Assembly (NCBI GenBank): GCA_004565275.1
Contig: SDOX01000091.1
Coordinates: 1-64,000 of the forward strand
DNA length: 64,000 bases
Source: Nannochloropsis salina CCMP1776
Lineage: Eukaryota; Sar; Eustigmatophyceae; Eustigmatales; Monodopsidaceae
Direction: 5' to 3'
Shown in pieces: positions 1 through 11,722 of the stretch. The notes below the pieces were generated by a model. That model did no database searches. It had not been told where the DNA came from and saw only the letters and a program-made list of their open reading frames with translations. How positions within the stretch are numbered: the stretch's first letter is position 1; each line of letters starts with the position of its first letter. Both the position numbers and the translations under genes were made by a program.

Positions 1-43
1 CCTCCCTCCCTCCCTCCCTCCCTCCCTCCCTCCCTCCCCGCAG

Positions 44-1507
44 CTCTTCCTCTTCTGCATCTGCTACGGGGCGGCCGCCCTCCTCTATGAAAGGATCTGC
101 GTCCCCCACGTCTCGGACGACGAGGAACCTGTGGCACCAGAATGGGTAAGTGCATGCATATATCTTACGCTGGGGCTCTGGAGGGCATATTTGATATCTG
201 GATAAGGTATTTGATATCTGGATAGGATATATTTGGATAAGGTATTTGATATCTGGATAGGATATATGACGTCTGGATAGGATATTTGATATCTGGATAA
301 GGTATTTGATATCTGGATAAGGTATTTGATATCTGGATAGGATACTCGATATCTGGATAGGATATTCGATATCTGGATAGGATAAATGATAAATTGACAG
401 GATATTTGGTATCTAGATAGCTTGCCTGATCTCTGGATAGGATATTTGATATCTGGATAGGATAGATGATATTTTATGCCCGGACTCCGGGCAGGATTAG
501 AGAGGGGGGATATATATATATGGGAGTTATACTGTTTTTCCTAAATTTAAAAAAACGCTGCTGAGAACGCACTCACCCTTGCCCCTTGACCACATACGTG
601 CCCAGCGGTCAGATTATGATTTCCTCCCTTCCTCCCTTCCTCCCTCCCTCCCTCCCTCCCTCCCTCCTCCCAGGTGGCCCCCATCACCAGCGTGCCCAAG
701 GCCGTCATCTTCTATGGGGAGGGAGCGCAAGGTCCGCGACGCCGGGTCCACAGGTTCGTTTGCTGAGGAAACGAGGGTGATCATGAAGGGGGGGGGAGGG
801 GATGGTGATGCTGTTGTGCTGGGTGCTTGTGTGGGGTGAGCGAGGAGAAGGAGGGAGGGATACTGGGCTTGGCGTCTTACCAAGCGCACGGGAGGAAGAA
901 GAATGATAGTGAAGGGGGGAGGGGGAATAGAAAACTCTCGGAACCATGCGGGGAGGGTGAAGAGGCTGTGGAAAGTCAGGAATAAAGGCTTGACAAAAGA
1001 TAAAATCACGTTTTGTGGAGGGGGTAAGGGTCTCTTGTACGGGATCTGAGAGGTATGGGCGTCCCACCGCGGTGACCTCGGGGATTTCTCTCACTCACTT
1101 TTCCATCCCTCGGTGTTTGTCGTCCTTTTAGCGTGACTTTGGATGAATTGGAGGCCGTGGAGCAGGAGCGCATGCTCTGCCCCTGTCTGGACCACCAGGT
1201 GAGAGAAGAACCGGAAGAGGAGGGAGGGAGGGAGGGAGGGAGGGAGGGAGGGAGGGAGGGAGGGAGGGAGGGAGGGAGGGAAGCAAATCCTACGGCCCAA
1301 GGGAAGAAGATGTGTCCATGGCACATGACTGTCTTTGAATATATACGTTCTTATTCCTGTTTTCCTCCCTCGTCTGCCTGTGACATGACACAGCCCACCC
1401 TCCTGCCCAAGTGCCGTGCGGGGCCGCCCTTGTATCATCGGCTACGGGTAGCTTGGACGGAGGCAGAAAAACGCCGAAGCCCGAAGGGAAACATGGCGAC
1501 CGTATGA
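44..1507 (+). CDS. 3' part of an unrecognised multi-exon gene
   Basis: Four exons are supported by GT-AG borders and matching phases: 44-145, 674-753, 1132-1198 and 1394-1507, ending in TGA. The gene begins left of the window, since base 44 follows a TCCC tract and a CAG acceptor. The visible 118 residues start with a hydrophobic stretch (LFLFCICYGAAALLYERI) that could be a membrane segment. An acidic patch (SDDEEP) follows, then a Glu-rich segment (LDELEAVEQERM) with a small Cys cluster, and a basic C-terminus. I do not recognise the family. The exon model is fairly secure because all three junctions keep frame. Introns carry TCCC tracts before acceptors, and one GGGA tract follows the third donor. 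Confidence 0.6.
180..475 (+). repeat. About 20-bp minisatellite inside an intron
   Basis: The unit GATATCTGGATAGGATATTT and close variants are repeated about a dozen times within the intron between the exons ending at 145 and starting at 674. The array is AT-rich, unlike the surrounding TCCC-rich intron DNA, and is distinct from the genome-wide GGGA microsatellites. Confidence 0.85.
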
Positions 1508-3348
1508 AAGCAGTGCCGACGGGGAGGAGATGTAAGAACGAGGGGAGGGGAGGGGAGGAGGAGGAATTTTGAATCTGAAACGTCGAGTCGAGGAGAGGCC
1601 GCAGAGAGGTCACCGACACGACGAGGACAAGCGCGTAGGCAGGACGTAAAGGAGGCGAAGGGTTTCGCGGGAAGCGAAAGGACCTGATGGTGCCGGAAGG
1701 GATTGTTCGGACTAGTAGATCGGATCGAGAACGCAAAATAGATTTGAAAAAGGCTTGGTCGCCTGGTGGGGCCACAGCGAAGCCATGCTCCACGCCTGAA
1801 CTACGCGCGTCTGCCCACATAGATGAAAGCTTTCATCCTGAGGAAAAAAATGTAAATTATGACGACCCAAGGGAAGATGGCATCCCTTTCTCTGCGCCAA
1901 CCAACCAGAGCTCGATGCTGCGTACGCAGCGCGTCACATTTCATTCCTTTTTGCTACCGATCAATAAAGGATATTTGACCGCCTGACACCAGATATTCGA
2001 CGCAGTTCGGCATTTTTCGGGTCGCCCACGGGAAAACCCCGGACACGAAATCGGAATTCCCCGACGGCGTCGCTCCGGCAAGGAAAGCGTGTCCAAATGG
2101 CCGGGTCTCAAAGATTTTTAGTCCTCTTTTTTTTAACATATTCTCTCTAGCCACATGTCTCCGTCCCTCCACTCCACCATCCAGCCCTGTCCTTCCCCTC
2201 CCACTTAACGCTGGTGTCCTACTGCTCATGTCATTAATTCCACGCGGTATAGGGGTGCACTGCCACCAGATAATTTGACCAGCCCACGCATCGAATAAAA
2301 AACATCTCCCCACTCCCTTACCCCCCCTTCCTACCAGTAAACAAATCAATGAAACCTTCAAAGAATTCCCCCCCTCCTCCTCCACACCATTCCTCTTCCC
2401 GCGCTGGCTTCCTGACCATGCATGCCTTGCCCTAGCCCTGCTTGCTGACACCCCACCGGGAATTGAACCCTCGGTCGGGCGACCCCAACGCCGGCAACGT
2501 CGCGGCCCGTATATCCCATCGCCCCCTCGTACGGGCTTACGTTTGCGCCTTACCATGTTACCTCCCGCCGAGACAGGGGATCCCTCTCAGCTTTGGGAAG
2601 AGCGGTAGTATATGCTGTCCTGCCCCGAGTTCCTACAGGGAGGTGAGAAAAGGCAGAAAGGGGTGAGGAATGGAAGCCAACGGGAGCATGCTTACAACTC
2701 CTTCTCGCTGGCCCTCAAACGCAAACGCTCGATCGATCTTCGCCGTTGATTGCCCCGGATCAAGGTCGAAAGCCCTAGAATGTTGGCCTCACACGCCCTG
2801 CCGGCCATCACAACGGTGCACACGTATCTTGAAGAAGCGGACAATTGCGGCTCACCGGGGGATGACATGGCAAAATGCGGTGTGAACCCCAGCTTGACCA
2901 TCCCCGACCCCATGATACGCCTGTCTCGTCTCACGCACACACACACCACCCCCGTTCTCTCAAGTCGCGCACGCACCGGGACAAGACGAATTCCAATCCG
3001 GCGAGATCGAGGTTTGTCTTCCGCTGTCGTCTTCGGATCGCGGCTCGGTAGTGGGACCTGGGGGAGGGGGAGAGGGAAGGACGCATGCGGGGTGACAAAG
3101 GGAGAGGATTTAAACGGTGAGAAGCGACGTTTGCAGTCAGGACAGACGGTGCATCGGAGAAAGAGACATTTAGAATGGCATGCCACGCCGTACAATCCTC
3201 TACGTATAAACATATGTGTACAATTAGCAGATACACATATACATATCTTTATATACATATACGTATATATAGGGAGAGAGAGAGACACCGGGACACGACG
3301 GATATCTGTCCCTCTTTTCACGCATCCTGTACGCTTGTGGCGATGGAC
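1508..3348. other. Intergenic stretch without a supported gene
   Basis: This lies between two tail-to-tail genes. An AATAAA-like signal near 1962 may serve the upstream plus-strand gene. On the minus strand near 2459-2472 there is a tRNA T-loop/B-box-like word (GGTTCAATTCC), but no full cloverleaf can be drawn. A short CA run lies near 2936-2947, and an alternating TA/CA-rich run at about 3230-3285 is followed by a GA run. Long open frames here show no domain and overlap on both strands. Confidence 0.5.
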
Positions 3349-5510
3349 TTAATATGTCGCGGGGGGAAAAACGCCCGCCTCCGGACCAGATGTCCCTGCC
3401 TGGCCACGCATGCTTACCAAAGATGTCAAACCCGAAAAACGCCGAACCGAAAACATTTCCCCCTTTCCAGACATCCACTTCTTGTTCCTCCCTCTCGCAC
3501 TTCTCCCCCCCCCCCCCCTAACGCACCGGACGACCGACGGGCGAATGCAAGCTTTGTAGAATTCCGCGCAGAGAATAAAGACGAGGGAGGCACCGAAAAC
3601 CAGGCCCCACTCCCAGGTGATCACGGTCTGATAAAAGACATTCTCGGCCACGGAGGGAATGTGGATGATGGGGATGAGGGTCACGACCCCGAGAAGGACT
3701 GAGCCGAAGAGCAGGTGATTGTCGCCGTACTGGGGTGGAAAAGGGCGGGGGGATCCAAAGTTAGGGTATAGGCAAGGAGGACGGCCGGCGCGAGGAAAAA
3801 AATGGGGGATGGAGGAGTAGATTTTGCCACGTCGGTGATAGTGTACAGGCCCGAAAAGCAGAGGAAAAAGACATTGAAGACACGACAAACACCACACACA
3901 CAGCCTTTCCCATGGATAAAAGAGGAAAAAATCACACCACGTGCATGACCTCCCCATGAGAAGCCCAAGCCTTGCCTTTCTTTCTGCCTTCAGGCAAAGC
4001 CAAGTCCCACGACTACGCGCCCTCCCTCCCTCCCGCCCGCCCTCCCTCACCACCTACATTCATTTTTAACAGCGATCCTTTCAAATTCTTGCAATTGTAA
4101 GCGTGAATCAACAAAAGTATGGTGGTAGTGGCGAAGGTCACGGCCCGACCTTTAAAAGCGTGTTCGCACCCGGCGATGTCGTGGTTGCAGTTCGTGGTCA
4201 CCTCCAATCCATCGGGGTTGTTCACATAGACAGCGATGGTAAAGTTCAACAGGCTGAAGGGAGACAGGGAGGGAGGGAGGGAGGGAGGGAGGGAGGGGGG
4301 GCGGGGTGGGGGGGGGGAGGAAAGGAGGAAGAGAGGGAGGGAGCGTGAAAGTGAGGATACTATAGCGCTCTTCATGGAGCTTGTCGCGCCCCCAAAATGC
4401 GAATCAACGAGGGAGGGAGGGAGAAAGTGAAGGAGGAAGGGAAGGAGGGAAGGAGGGAGGGAGGGAGGAAGGGAGGGAGGGAGGGAGGGAGGGAAGGAGA
4501 CACGAGCACAAAAGGGAAACACAGAGAAGTGCAGTCCCCCCCGGCTATTTCATCCCCTCTTTTCTTTTTTTAAATTTTTATTTTTTATTTACCTGGACGA
4601 AACCAACGACGGTGTTCAGGACGATGATGAAGCCAATCACTCCCGCCTCGATCCACTCCTGCACCGCCAAGGCGAGGGCCACAGCCACGAAGAGGATCAA
4701 GGACATCACGTTCAGGAGGTGTTGGAGGAGCAAGACGAGGGGGTGGACCGAGCGTCGGCCTTTTAAGGCGTTCCGACCGAAATGATGCCGACGGGTTTCG
4801 ACCTCCGCGTGCGAGAGCCCCGTGGCAGGGTTTGCCTGGGTGGACGAGGAGGGAAGGAAAGGGGGGGGGAGAGGGTAGGGAGGTTGTGAGAGAGGGAAAG
4901 GCAGTGATGCAAGGGGAGTGATGCCATGTTTGTTAGGGGAAGAAAAAACAATGTGACAATGTGTGCTGTAGAGAGGTGGAGGGATGAGATCACAGGTGAG
5001 GGAGGACAAGGGGTCAAGGGGGGAGGTTAACGCGATTAGTTGGCCGACAGTGTGTATGGAATCCACCCCTTGGGAGAGAAACATCAGAAACGGATCAAAT
5101 GCTCCATTGGAAAAGGTCAGAATCAGAAAGAAAACATTTGCCGGAGAGGGGATGGGGGGAGCAACCCTTACCCTGTGATCATCGGGCGACTATGTGCCTC
5201 CCAAGATCATCACGCGGCAACAACCAAAACCATCACCCTCTTTTTCATCTGGCCCCATCCTTACCTGATAATGCGCCAACACTTCGGCATTCGCGGCATT
5301 GTATGGCATCTCCATGAAATCCTCCACGGGCCCGGAATGCACCGCGACGGCCAAGTCCTCTTTCCCAGCGCCGTCATCGTTGACGCCCTTTTCAATGTCA
5401 AACTTGGCCACACTTCCTTGGGAATTGGTCCCACTCCCCATGTTGGTCCGTTGGTATTCCGTCTGTACGTGGTCAAGAGGGTCTGGCGGTGGGAAAAAGC
5501 TTTCGACCAT
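3349..5510 (-). CDS. P-type cation-transporting ATPase, type II (ENA/SERCA-like), catalytic core absent
   Basis: Exons in transcription order are 5265-5510, 4593-4835, 4058-4253 and 3349-3729. The start is an ATG at 5510 in a good context (ACCATGG), with an in-frame stop shortly upstream. Exons 1-2 give the cytosolic N-terminus (GLSHAEVETRRHHFGRNALK) and transmembrane helices M1-M2. Exons 3-4 give the last helices, with two family-typical stretches: AVTFATTTILLLIHAYN and VFYQTVITWEWGLVFG. P-type ATPases pump cations using an Asp-phosphate intermediate. About 355 residues are visible against roughly 1000 for the family. The actuator, phosphorylation (DKTG) and nucleotide domains are missing between exons 2 and 3. 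Exon 2 ends in phase 0 but exon 3 needs two preceding bases, so direct splicing would break frame. The 339-bp interval is mostly GGGA repeat, so assembly collapse is likely. The ion specificity cannot be told. Confidence 0.8.
4254..4592. repeat. GGGA-rich interval where ATPase exons are missing
   Basis: Two long (GGGA)n arrays (about 4266-4297 and 4428-4498) with AGGA variants separate ATPase exons whose phases do not match. A G-run and a short unique segment (about 4345-4410) lie between them. The interval is a candidate collapse or deletion point. Confidence 0.7.
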
Positions 5511-8315
5511 GGTCGTGAGGCCGGGCAAGCGTTTTCCCTAGTCAAAGAATCTGGGGATCGGACGTGCCACGGGAAGGAGGTTGACTACCCCGTCCTAACC
5601 CAAAAACACCTGCAAAGAAACTAATGCATGCTTTGAACATGGCCATGACGACAGAGATGTGCGCGGATCTTCAAAAATGCAGGAATGTAGACTACTGATC
5701 CCTGATAAGGCACTTTCTTCGATACTCTCGGAAATAATTGTAATCCCCAACCTGACTCTCGACAAGAACCATGATGGTGATAGCCTCTGGAAAGTAAACC
5801 ATTGAACTATCCCAGCCATCCCCCATAGACCCTTCGATGCAACCAACATCCCATCCTCAGACGCGAAGAAGGTCCTGCCGAGTTGACGCATGCAAGGGCA
5901 AGAAAAACCACGCAAAAATACGAAAGTGTAACGAAATAGGTGTTAAATATTGGACTTGGCGACAGTCACCGACGATCCTCATCCCTCGCTGCCTGTTGTT
6001 GCCAAAAGAAGGTCAGAGCCCTGCACAAACCAGTAGTTGGATTCTACGAATAACGTACAGATAGGTGTAAGGATGGAGATGTGGCGTCCGGCATGCATTT
6101 CATCAAACATCGTAGCATTTATCGGACTGAGCATGGGCAGCCTTCTAGGAAAGAGCTCGATTCGAGATCCACCTGTTGAGTTTCGACTTTGGATGACCAT
6201 AAATTGCGTGCAGCAGGGGAAAAAATGCCAAGCATAACTTCTTGCTGTCTAGCATATATATCTAGAGAACACAAACCTGGGATTCGCGTCCGACGGAACA
6301 AAGAACCTAAAAAACGTCTTATCATGACCTAGACACGAAAGGCACTGACCTCCCCCCTACCAACTTTTTCATCTATGATGGAGGGGGCGCAGGAAAGATT
6401 ACTGTGAGAAATACGGATGCACAAAAACAATAAAAAGAATTAGGAGGTTCATTTAGTAAAGTAAAGAGGTTTGTTTCAGAGCTGTATGTCATCAATCAGC
6501 CTCCGTTGGTGACTTGAAATACTCCTTTCACAAATTTTCATAATCGTTCCTCGCCTCCTTGGCTTCACTTCTATCATTATCTACGTTTATGGCCTTTTCC
6601 CAGTCAAAATGATGATATTCTTGTTGCAAACTCAAAATTGGCTTCATCGCGTACGCCCTGCTTTGTATTTTTTTCTCCTCACCGCTTCCTTGCCCCCTGT
6701 GTCACCTGGTAATTTCCCGCCATTTCTTTTCCCATCCCCTACTTGAGGGATTTTCTTCTACACCATGATAGGATTCTTCTTACTAAGAGGTACATTGATG
6801 GTTAGCCGGTAGATAAGGACAGGAAGAGGCTCCGCGAGAGGGAGGTAGAGGTGAAAAGGGGGAGTAGACAGAGGCGAGGAAAAGGAGGATCGAAATAATT
6901 ACACACACATGTGGAGTGTCTGGATATGGATTCAGGCTTGCGGGTTGGTGCTATCCGTCAGAGGAGGGAAGAGGGAGAAAGGGAAAGGAAAGAGAGGGAA
7001 GGGCAGGGCGAAAAGCAGAATGCACGGATAAGAGGTATTGGACGTCAAGGAGAAGAGAAGACAAGACGCAAGAGCAGAAACGTTTGAGAAAGAAAGACGC
7101 TCTGTGCCCCGATGATTTCCTTCTCCAGGTCAGCCGACTGTTTCTTTACTTTACTTACTATACTATTTCATTTTTCAATGCCCTTTCCTCGAGATCAGTG
7201 CCTTTGTGTCCACGTCATGATAAGGTGAAACACGCTGTGGAAGTGAGACGGAAAGGCTAAGGAGAAGCCTAATGCTTAAAAGATGAGTGGAAATCGAGGA
7301 GGAAATCGAGAGAATGAAGGAGAACTATTAATGCAGATGGTAGATAACACTATTATTACACTTGATTCGCATTACGTAGTAAACAATCAATTCTATATAT
7401 CTTTTTTGGTCCTTGTCCTTCAAACAATAATAAGTGTACTCCATTCTTGTCAATCCATTAGCAGTAAACGCTTTCGCTTTAGGAATTGGGATTATTTATG
7501 AACCACACCCCATTTATGTTCGGGTGATGAAAGCTAGGCGACAAGAACTCGTTCCTCATGTTCCCCTCTTTCTCTTAGTCGTAGCATATCGGAACTCAGC
7601 TTGACAATACCAGACATGCTTGCTCCCTATTTGTCTGGAATCATAACACATCTATCACCACTTCTTTTCTCATCCCTAGGTGCATGCTTCATTTCCCTCC
7701 TGGAGACTATCCCTGACGTTCTCCTCCCTTTCTTTGCCTTTGCTATTTTACAAGACACAGCCATATTTTGTCTTGGTGAGCAGATATACTTAGATTGCGG
7801 TCGGAAGTTTCAAGGCGAACTTTCTACGAAGCTTTCCTCTACTCAAGATGAATGTCTTGTAAGCCACTCAAAATCACGTCAGGCATTGTACTTTCCATTC
7901 ATGCAAGAAATTATCGCACAAAAACAGACACCCTGGAACATTCTTTGCGTTTGCTCTCCCTTTGTACTACCTCTGCGTGTCTGATCTCTGATTCATGCAC
8001 AAATGAAGCTCTCTTCCTCGGCAGATTTAAGTTTTGCTTCTCTTAGAGTAGTCCTCATTCACTCTCATGTCTTCCTTCTCTTGTTTCCCTCCTCTCCTCA
8101 CCTCTTTCTTCCTCTTCCGTCTTTTCCGACCTTTCTCTTTCCGCCCACCCTTTTATTCTTCGTTCCCTCCCTCTCTTGATCCTCCAGTCATCATTTTATT
8201 TCCATAAGACCTCTATTCTGCGTTCATTTTTTCATTTTACCTCTAAAGATTAAAGTGTCAAAACGCTGCACCAGTCCAACCATCAATGAAAGCTTGCAAC
8301 GGGAGCTTCAATAAG
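5511..8315. other. AT-richer intergenic stretch, nothing convincing
   Basis: No frame shows a domain, a plausible exon series or repeat homology elsewhere in the window. A plus-strand open frame at 7601-7984 is hydrophobic but has no recognisable motif or good start context. Pyrimidine-rich DNA at about 8040-8200 lacks tandem structure. Confidence 0.4.
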
Positions 8316-8684
8316 CTATAGACACTGCTGAACGACTTGAATCGTGTCTCCATCAGCTCTAAGCGAGAAAAGAATATTGTCTTCAGAGGAAGTGATACCT
8401 GACGTCTCATATTGTGCCTGTGTCGTGCATCTACAGGTAGAATCCGAAGTATTGAAACTTGAAATATAAGCTCTTAAAACAGTCACACAATCTCTCGCGC
8501 TGTCTTCGGCATCTGAAGCCGAAATTTCGTCCGAAAATGTGCAGGCAACATACGGACCGCAGCTATACATGAAAATCCCACCAACTATATCACCGGTGCA
8601 TGTTACATCTGATGAGGGAGGTTCAGTGGGTAGCAAAGTGGGTGCCATGGTCGGAGCTGCCGTCGGCTGCATCGTCGGTACCAT
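8316..8684 (-). CDS. Small Pro-Thr / Cys-rich protein, probably secreted, 5' exon unknown
   Basis: The frame opens with an ATG and a short Pro-Thr repeat (PTMQPTAAPTMAPTLLPTEP). A roughly 95-residue segment with seven or so cysteines follows and ends in VVQQCL. The Pro-Thr linker resembles those of the two larger Pro-Thr proteins in the window, which are probably cell-wall or extracellular. No signal peptide is present, and an in-frame stop lies about 8 codons upstream. Either a 5' exon encoding the signal is missing from the model or this is a fragment. I do not recognise the Cys-rich domain. Confidence 0.45.
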   Translation of the reverse strand: MVPTMQPTAAPTMAPTLLPTEPPSSDVTCTGDIVGGIFMYSCGPYVACTFSDEISASDAEDSARDCVTVLRAYISSFNTSDSTCRCTTQAQYETSGITSSEDNILFSLRADGDTIQVVQQCL

Positions 8685-9061
8685 TCTTGAAATTTCTATG
8701 ATTCAAGGATTGATTAAGCGAGTATACTAGAAATGAAATCTTTCAACTTAGTATTTGACTTTGGCCTCTTATTTTCCTTCGATAACTTGGCACGACTCCC
8801 TGTAGACAAGTTCATCAGTACATCCAGCCAGCTACCGTCACCCATGATCGAAAATAACTTGACTTTGCCTTTCTTGATGGTTTAAATACAGACATTGATC
8901 CAACTATTTTTCCGATGCTTATAATTCCTGTGACCGGTATCTCTCTGTCCTTTTCCATTCCGATTGGGAGAGTACAAGATGATGACTATAGAAAAGACAT
9001 AGTCGGAAGACATGAAAACCCACGCTATGAAAAGGAGGGGAAACAGGGCGACCAAATGGTA

Positions 9062-11722
9062 TCATGTGCAATAATGCTTGGCAAGGGAGTACATTAAAAC
9101 GCCAATTACAGCGGTAGAGGAGCCAATGATAGACTGAGTCGACATCTTAGGGGAGGCAGAAAGAGAGCGGCCCGAGGGAAGAGAAAGGGGGGAAAGAAGT
9201 AGAGGATCGACATGAGTTAGACAGCGGCCATTAAATACATTTAAAATCACTCAGGCAGGATGTGTTCCGGAAAAGAAGCTTTGTCGGGATAGCAAACGCG
9301 GGTAGAGCGGTAGGGTAGGGTGGGAGGGAGCGCGGAACAAATTGAATGGACCGGGTTTCGAAAGACGGGAAGGGAGGGAGGGAGGGAGGGAGGGAGGGAG
9401 GGAGGGAGGAAGGGAGGGAGGGAGGGAGGGAGGGGAGCGGACCGGGTTCCGAAAGACGAAGACGGAGACGACGATGATGACGACGCGCTTGATTGTGTTG
9501 GCCACCGCGTGGGAGATGGGGTGGAGGGACTCCAGGGCCGCGAAGGCGACCTGGGGCGAGGGAGGGAGGGAAGGAGGGAGGGAGGGAGGGAGGGAGGGAT
9601 GAGACGGTTGGTGATAGAAAGAAAAAGGCGGGAGACAAAGACGCGGTCGGTCCTCGTCAAGTTTGGAATCCTTATCGTGCTAGCACCTCGTCTGTTGCCC
9701 TCCTTCCCTCCCTCCTTCCCTCCCTCCTTCCCTCCCTCCTTCCCTCTTTCTCACTTACTTCGTTGTACAAGAAAAAGGTGAAGCCGGAATAGATGAGGTA
9801 GGTAGCCAACTCGGTCCCTCCATTGGTGAGGGACGGGTGCGCAGTGGCGGCTGATGAGAATGGAAGGAGAGGAAAAGACAGGGAGGGAGGGAGGGAGGGA
9901 GGAAGAAAGGGAAGAGATGTTGTCTCGAGGCTGCTGTCGAATAATTCAGGCACGCGTACGGGAGAGTGAGGAGAAGGGTACAGGGAGACGGAGGGAAGGC
10001 AGGAGGGAGGGGGGGATGAATAGGAGCCAGACAGCACAAGAGAAGGAGGGAGGGCAAAAGGAAGGGAGGGGAGGAAAAAGAGAGGGTAGGGTAGGGGAGG
10101 GAGGGAGAGGAACAAACAGTGGAGAGGGAGCGGGTCGAAAAAAATGGAAAGTCACACGTACGACTTGCTCGACACCTTCCCCTCCCTCCCTCCCTCCCTC
10201 CCTCCCTCTTTCCTCCTTCCCCTCCCTACCTTTCCACGCCGCTGTCAGCCCGGGGCCTTCAATCAACAGGCCGAAGGGAAGGAGGATGAGGGTGGCTAAT
10301 ATGGTGAGGACGCTGTAGAGGTTGCTGCTCGTGAGGTTTTCGCTGGGGGGGGGGGCAGGGAGGGAGGGAGGGAGGGAGGGAGGGAGGGAAGAAGGGTTGT
10401 GTGAGGTCCGTAGAAGCGACAGGAGGCAGAGGAGAAAGGAGAGGGAAAGAAGGAGGAGGAGGGAGGAAAGAAGAGGAGGGAAAGCGACAAGGAGGAGGGG
10501 AAAGCGCGTGTTGCAAGTGGATGTGAGGCAGAGGTGTAAGGAATAGGAAAAAGAAGAAGGAGGAGGGAGAAGGGGAGGAGAGGAATGAATGAGTATTTAC
10601 CTTTGCGTCGGCTTTCCCCCCATCATGCCCTTGACCACGACGCCGCGGGCCGCACAGACCACGTTCGAGGCTACAGGGGGAGGGAGGGAGGGAGGGAGGG
10701 AGGGAGGAAGGGGGGGGGAGGAGGGGAGGGAGGGAGTGACGTATCGAGAGGGAAAGAGAAATGGAGGGAGGGAGAGAGGGGCAACGCACCGCGCGCGAAC
10801 GAGCCAAAGCAACATCGCATAGATGGCTCCGAGTCCTAGTTGGGCGATAGAAACTGTCCATGGCAAAGGCAGCGCATTCAGGACCTGGTAGTCGGTCAAG
10901 AGGGAGGGAAGGAGGGAGGGAAGGAGGGAGGGAGGGAAGGAGGGAAGTTGAGAGTGGATGAGAAATACGATGACAAACGAGTACGTCGGGGAAAGAGTAT
11001 TTATGAACTTTGCTATACACATAATAATCATAATTAATCAATAATAATAAATCAATAATAATAAATCAATAATAATAAATAAATCATAATCATTGCATAG
11101 CAACCCAAAAGGTGAGGGGAAAAAAATAAAAATGAAGAAGATGAGGGGATAGAGAGCGAGGGAGGGTGGGAAAGAGAAAGAGTGGGAGACAACCCTAAAG
11201 GTGAGAACTCAAAATAAGAGAAAACAGGCGAGGGGAGAGGGAGAGAGGGAGGGTGGAAAAGAGAAAGGGAGGGAGAATGGGAGAGCCAAAGGGAGGGTAG
11301 AACTGGGCGGAGTCTAGCGCACTTGAGGAAGACATGAGGGTTTTTCAACACAAAATACACGCCTTTTTGTTGTAAATATTAAAGGCGACGTTGAAGAAGT
11401 ACCACAAGCTGATAAACACCCAGACTTTGGATTTTGCCCACAGCGTCCTCGTCCCTTCCAGGACGACCGCGCCCCCGCCTTTCTTCTCCGTCAAAGCGGC
11501 AGCGACATGGGAAGCCGCGGCATTTTGGACAGGAAATACATTTCTATGCTTTGGGAGGAGAGGGTCGATGGAGCCAGGGGAGAGGGAAGGGCAAGGCTGG
11601 GGTAAAAGGTGGCGTTTGCTGGTGGATAAGAAGGAGGAGGAGGACGGCCGTGCAACAAAAGACTCGGCCGTGACGACGAGAAGAAGGGTGGAGAGGAGGA
11701 GGACATACAGTGAAAGACGCAT
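9062..11722 (-). CDS. Plastid triose-phosphate/phosphate translocator (TPT family), middle exons missing
   Basis: Exons are 11363-11722, 10790-10884, 10601-10670, 10230-10342, 9759-9850, 9443-9550 and 9062-9145. The product exchanges triose phosphates, 3-phosphoglycerate and phosphate across plastid envelope membranes. The N-terminus has a signal peptide (MRLSLYVLLLSTLLLVVTA) followed by a Ser-rich transit segment starting ESF, the bipartite signal of complex plastids. Family signatures are SLWYFFNVAFNIYNK, VLNALPLPWTVSIAQLGLG, NLYSVLTILATLILLP, LESLHPISHAVANTIKRV and the C-terminal IGSSTAVIGVLMYS. Exon 1 must end at a GC donor (AAG/GCGTGT) to give the conserved YNKKVLNA. About 95 residues expected between the second helix pair and SNVVCAARG are absent. 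Exon 2 ends in phase 2 but exon 3 needs phase 1, and the interval is GGGA repeat. It is divergent from the WDR92-like gene. Confidence 0.88.
10671..10789. repeat. GGGA tract at the phase-mismatched junction of the translocator gene
   Basis: This 119-bp interval is almost wholly GGGA/GGA repeat on the plus strand (TCCC on the sense strand). It separates two exons whose phases do not match and between which about 95 conserved residues are missing. Confidence 0.7.
11033..11090 (+). repeat. AT-rich AATAATAATAAATC tandem repeat
   Basis: About four imperfect copies of a 14-15 bp unit lie within the first intron of the translocator gene. Confidence 0.75.

Noticed and set aside
2440-2545. tRNA-like T-loop/B-box word on the minus strand (GGTTCAATTCC)
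   Set aside because: The T stem has two mismatches, and no acceptor, D or anticodon arm can be drawn at the right distances. It may be a tRNA-derived repeat, but a second copy was not seen.
7601-7984. 127-codon hydrophobic plus-strand frame
   Set aside because: No recognisable motif, poor start context and isolated in AT-rich DNA; chance length is plausible.
9231-10115. Many long frames of the SLPP / GGRE type across the window
   Set aside because: They are translations of GGGA/TCCC microsatellites in all frames, with real exons embedded in some of them, and not genes in themselves.
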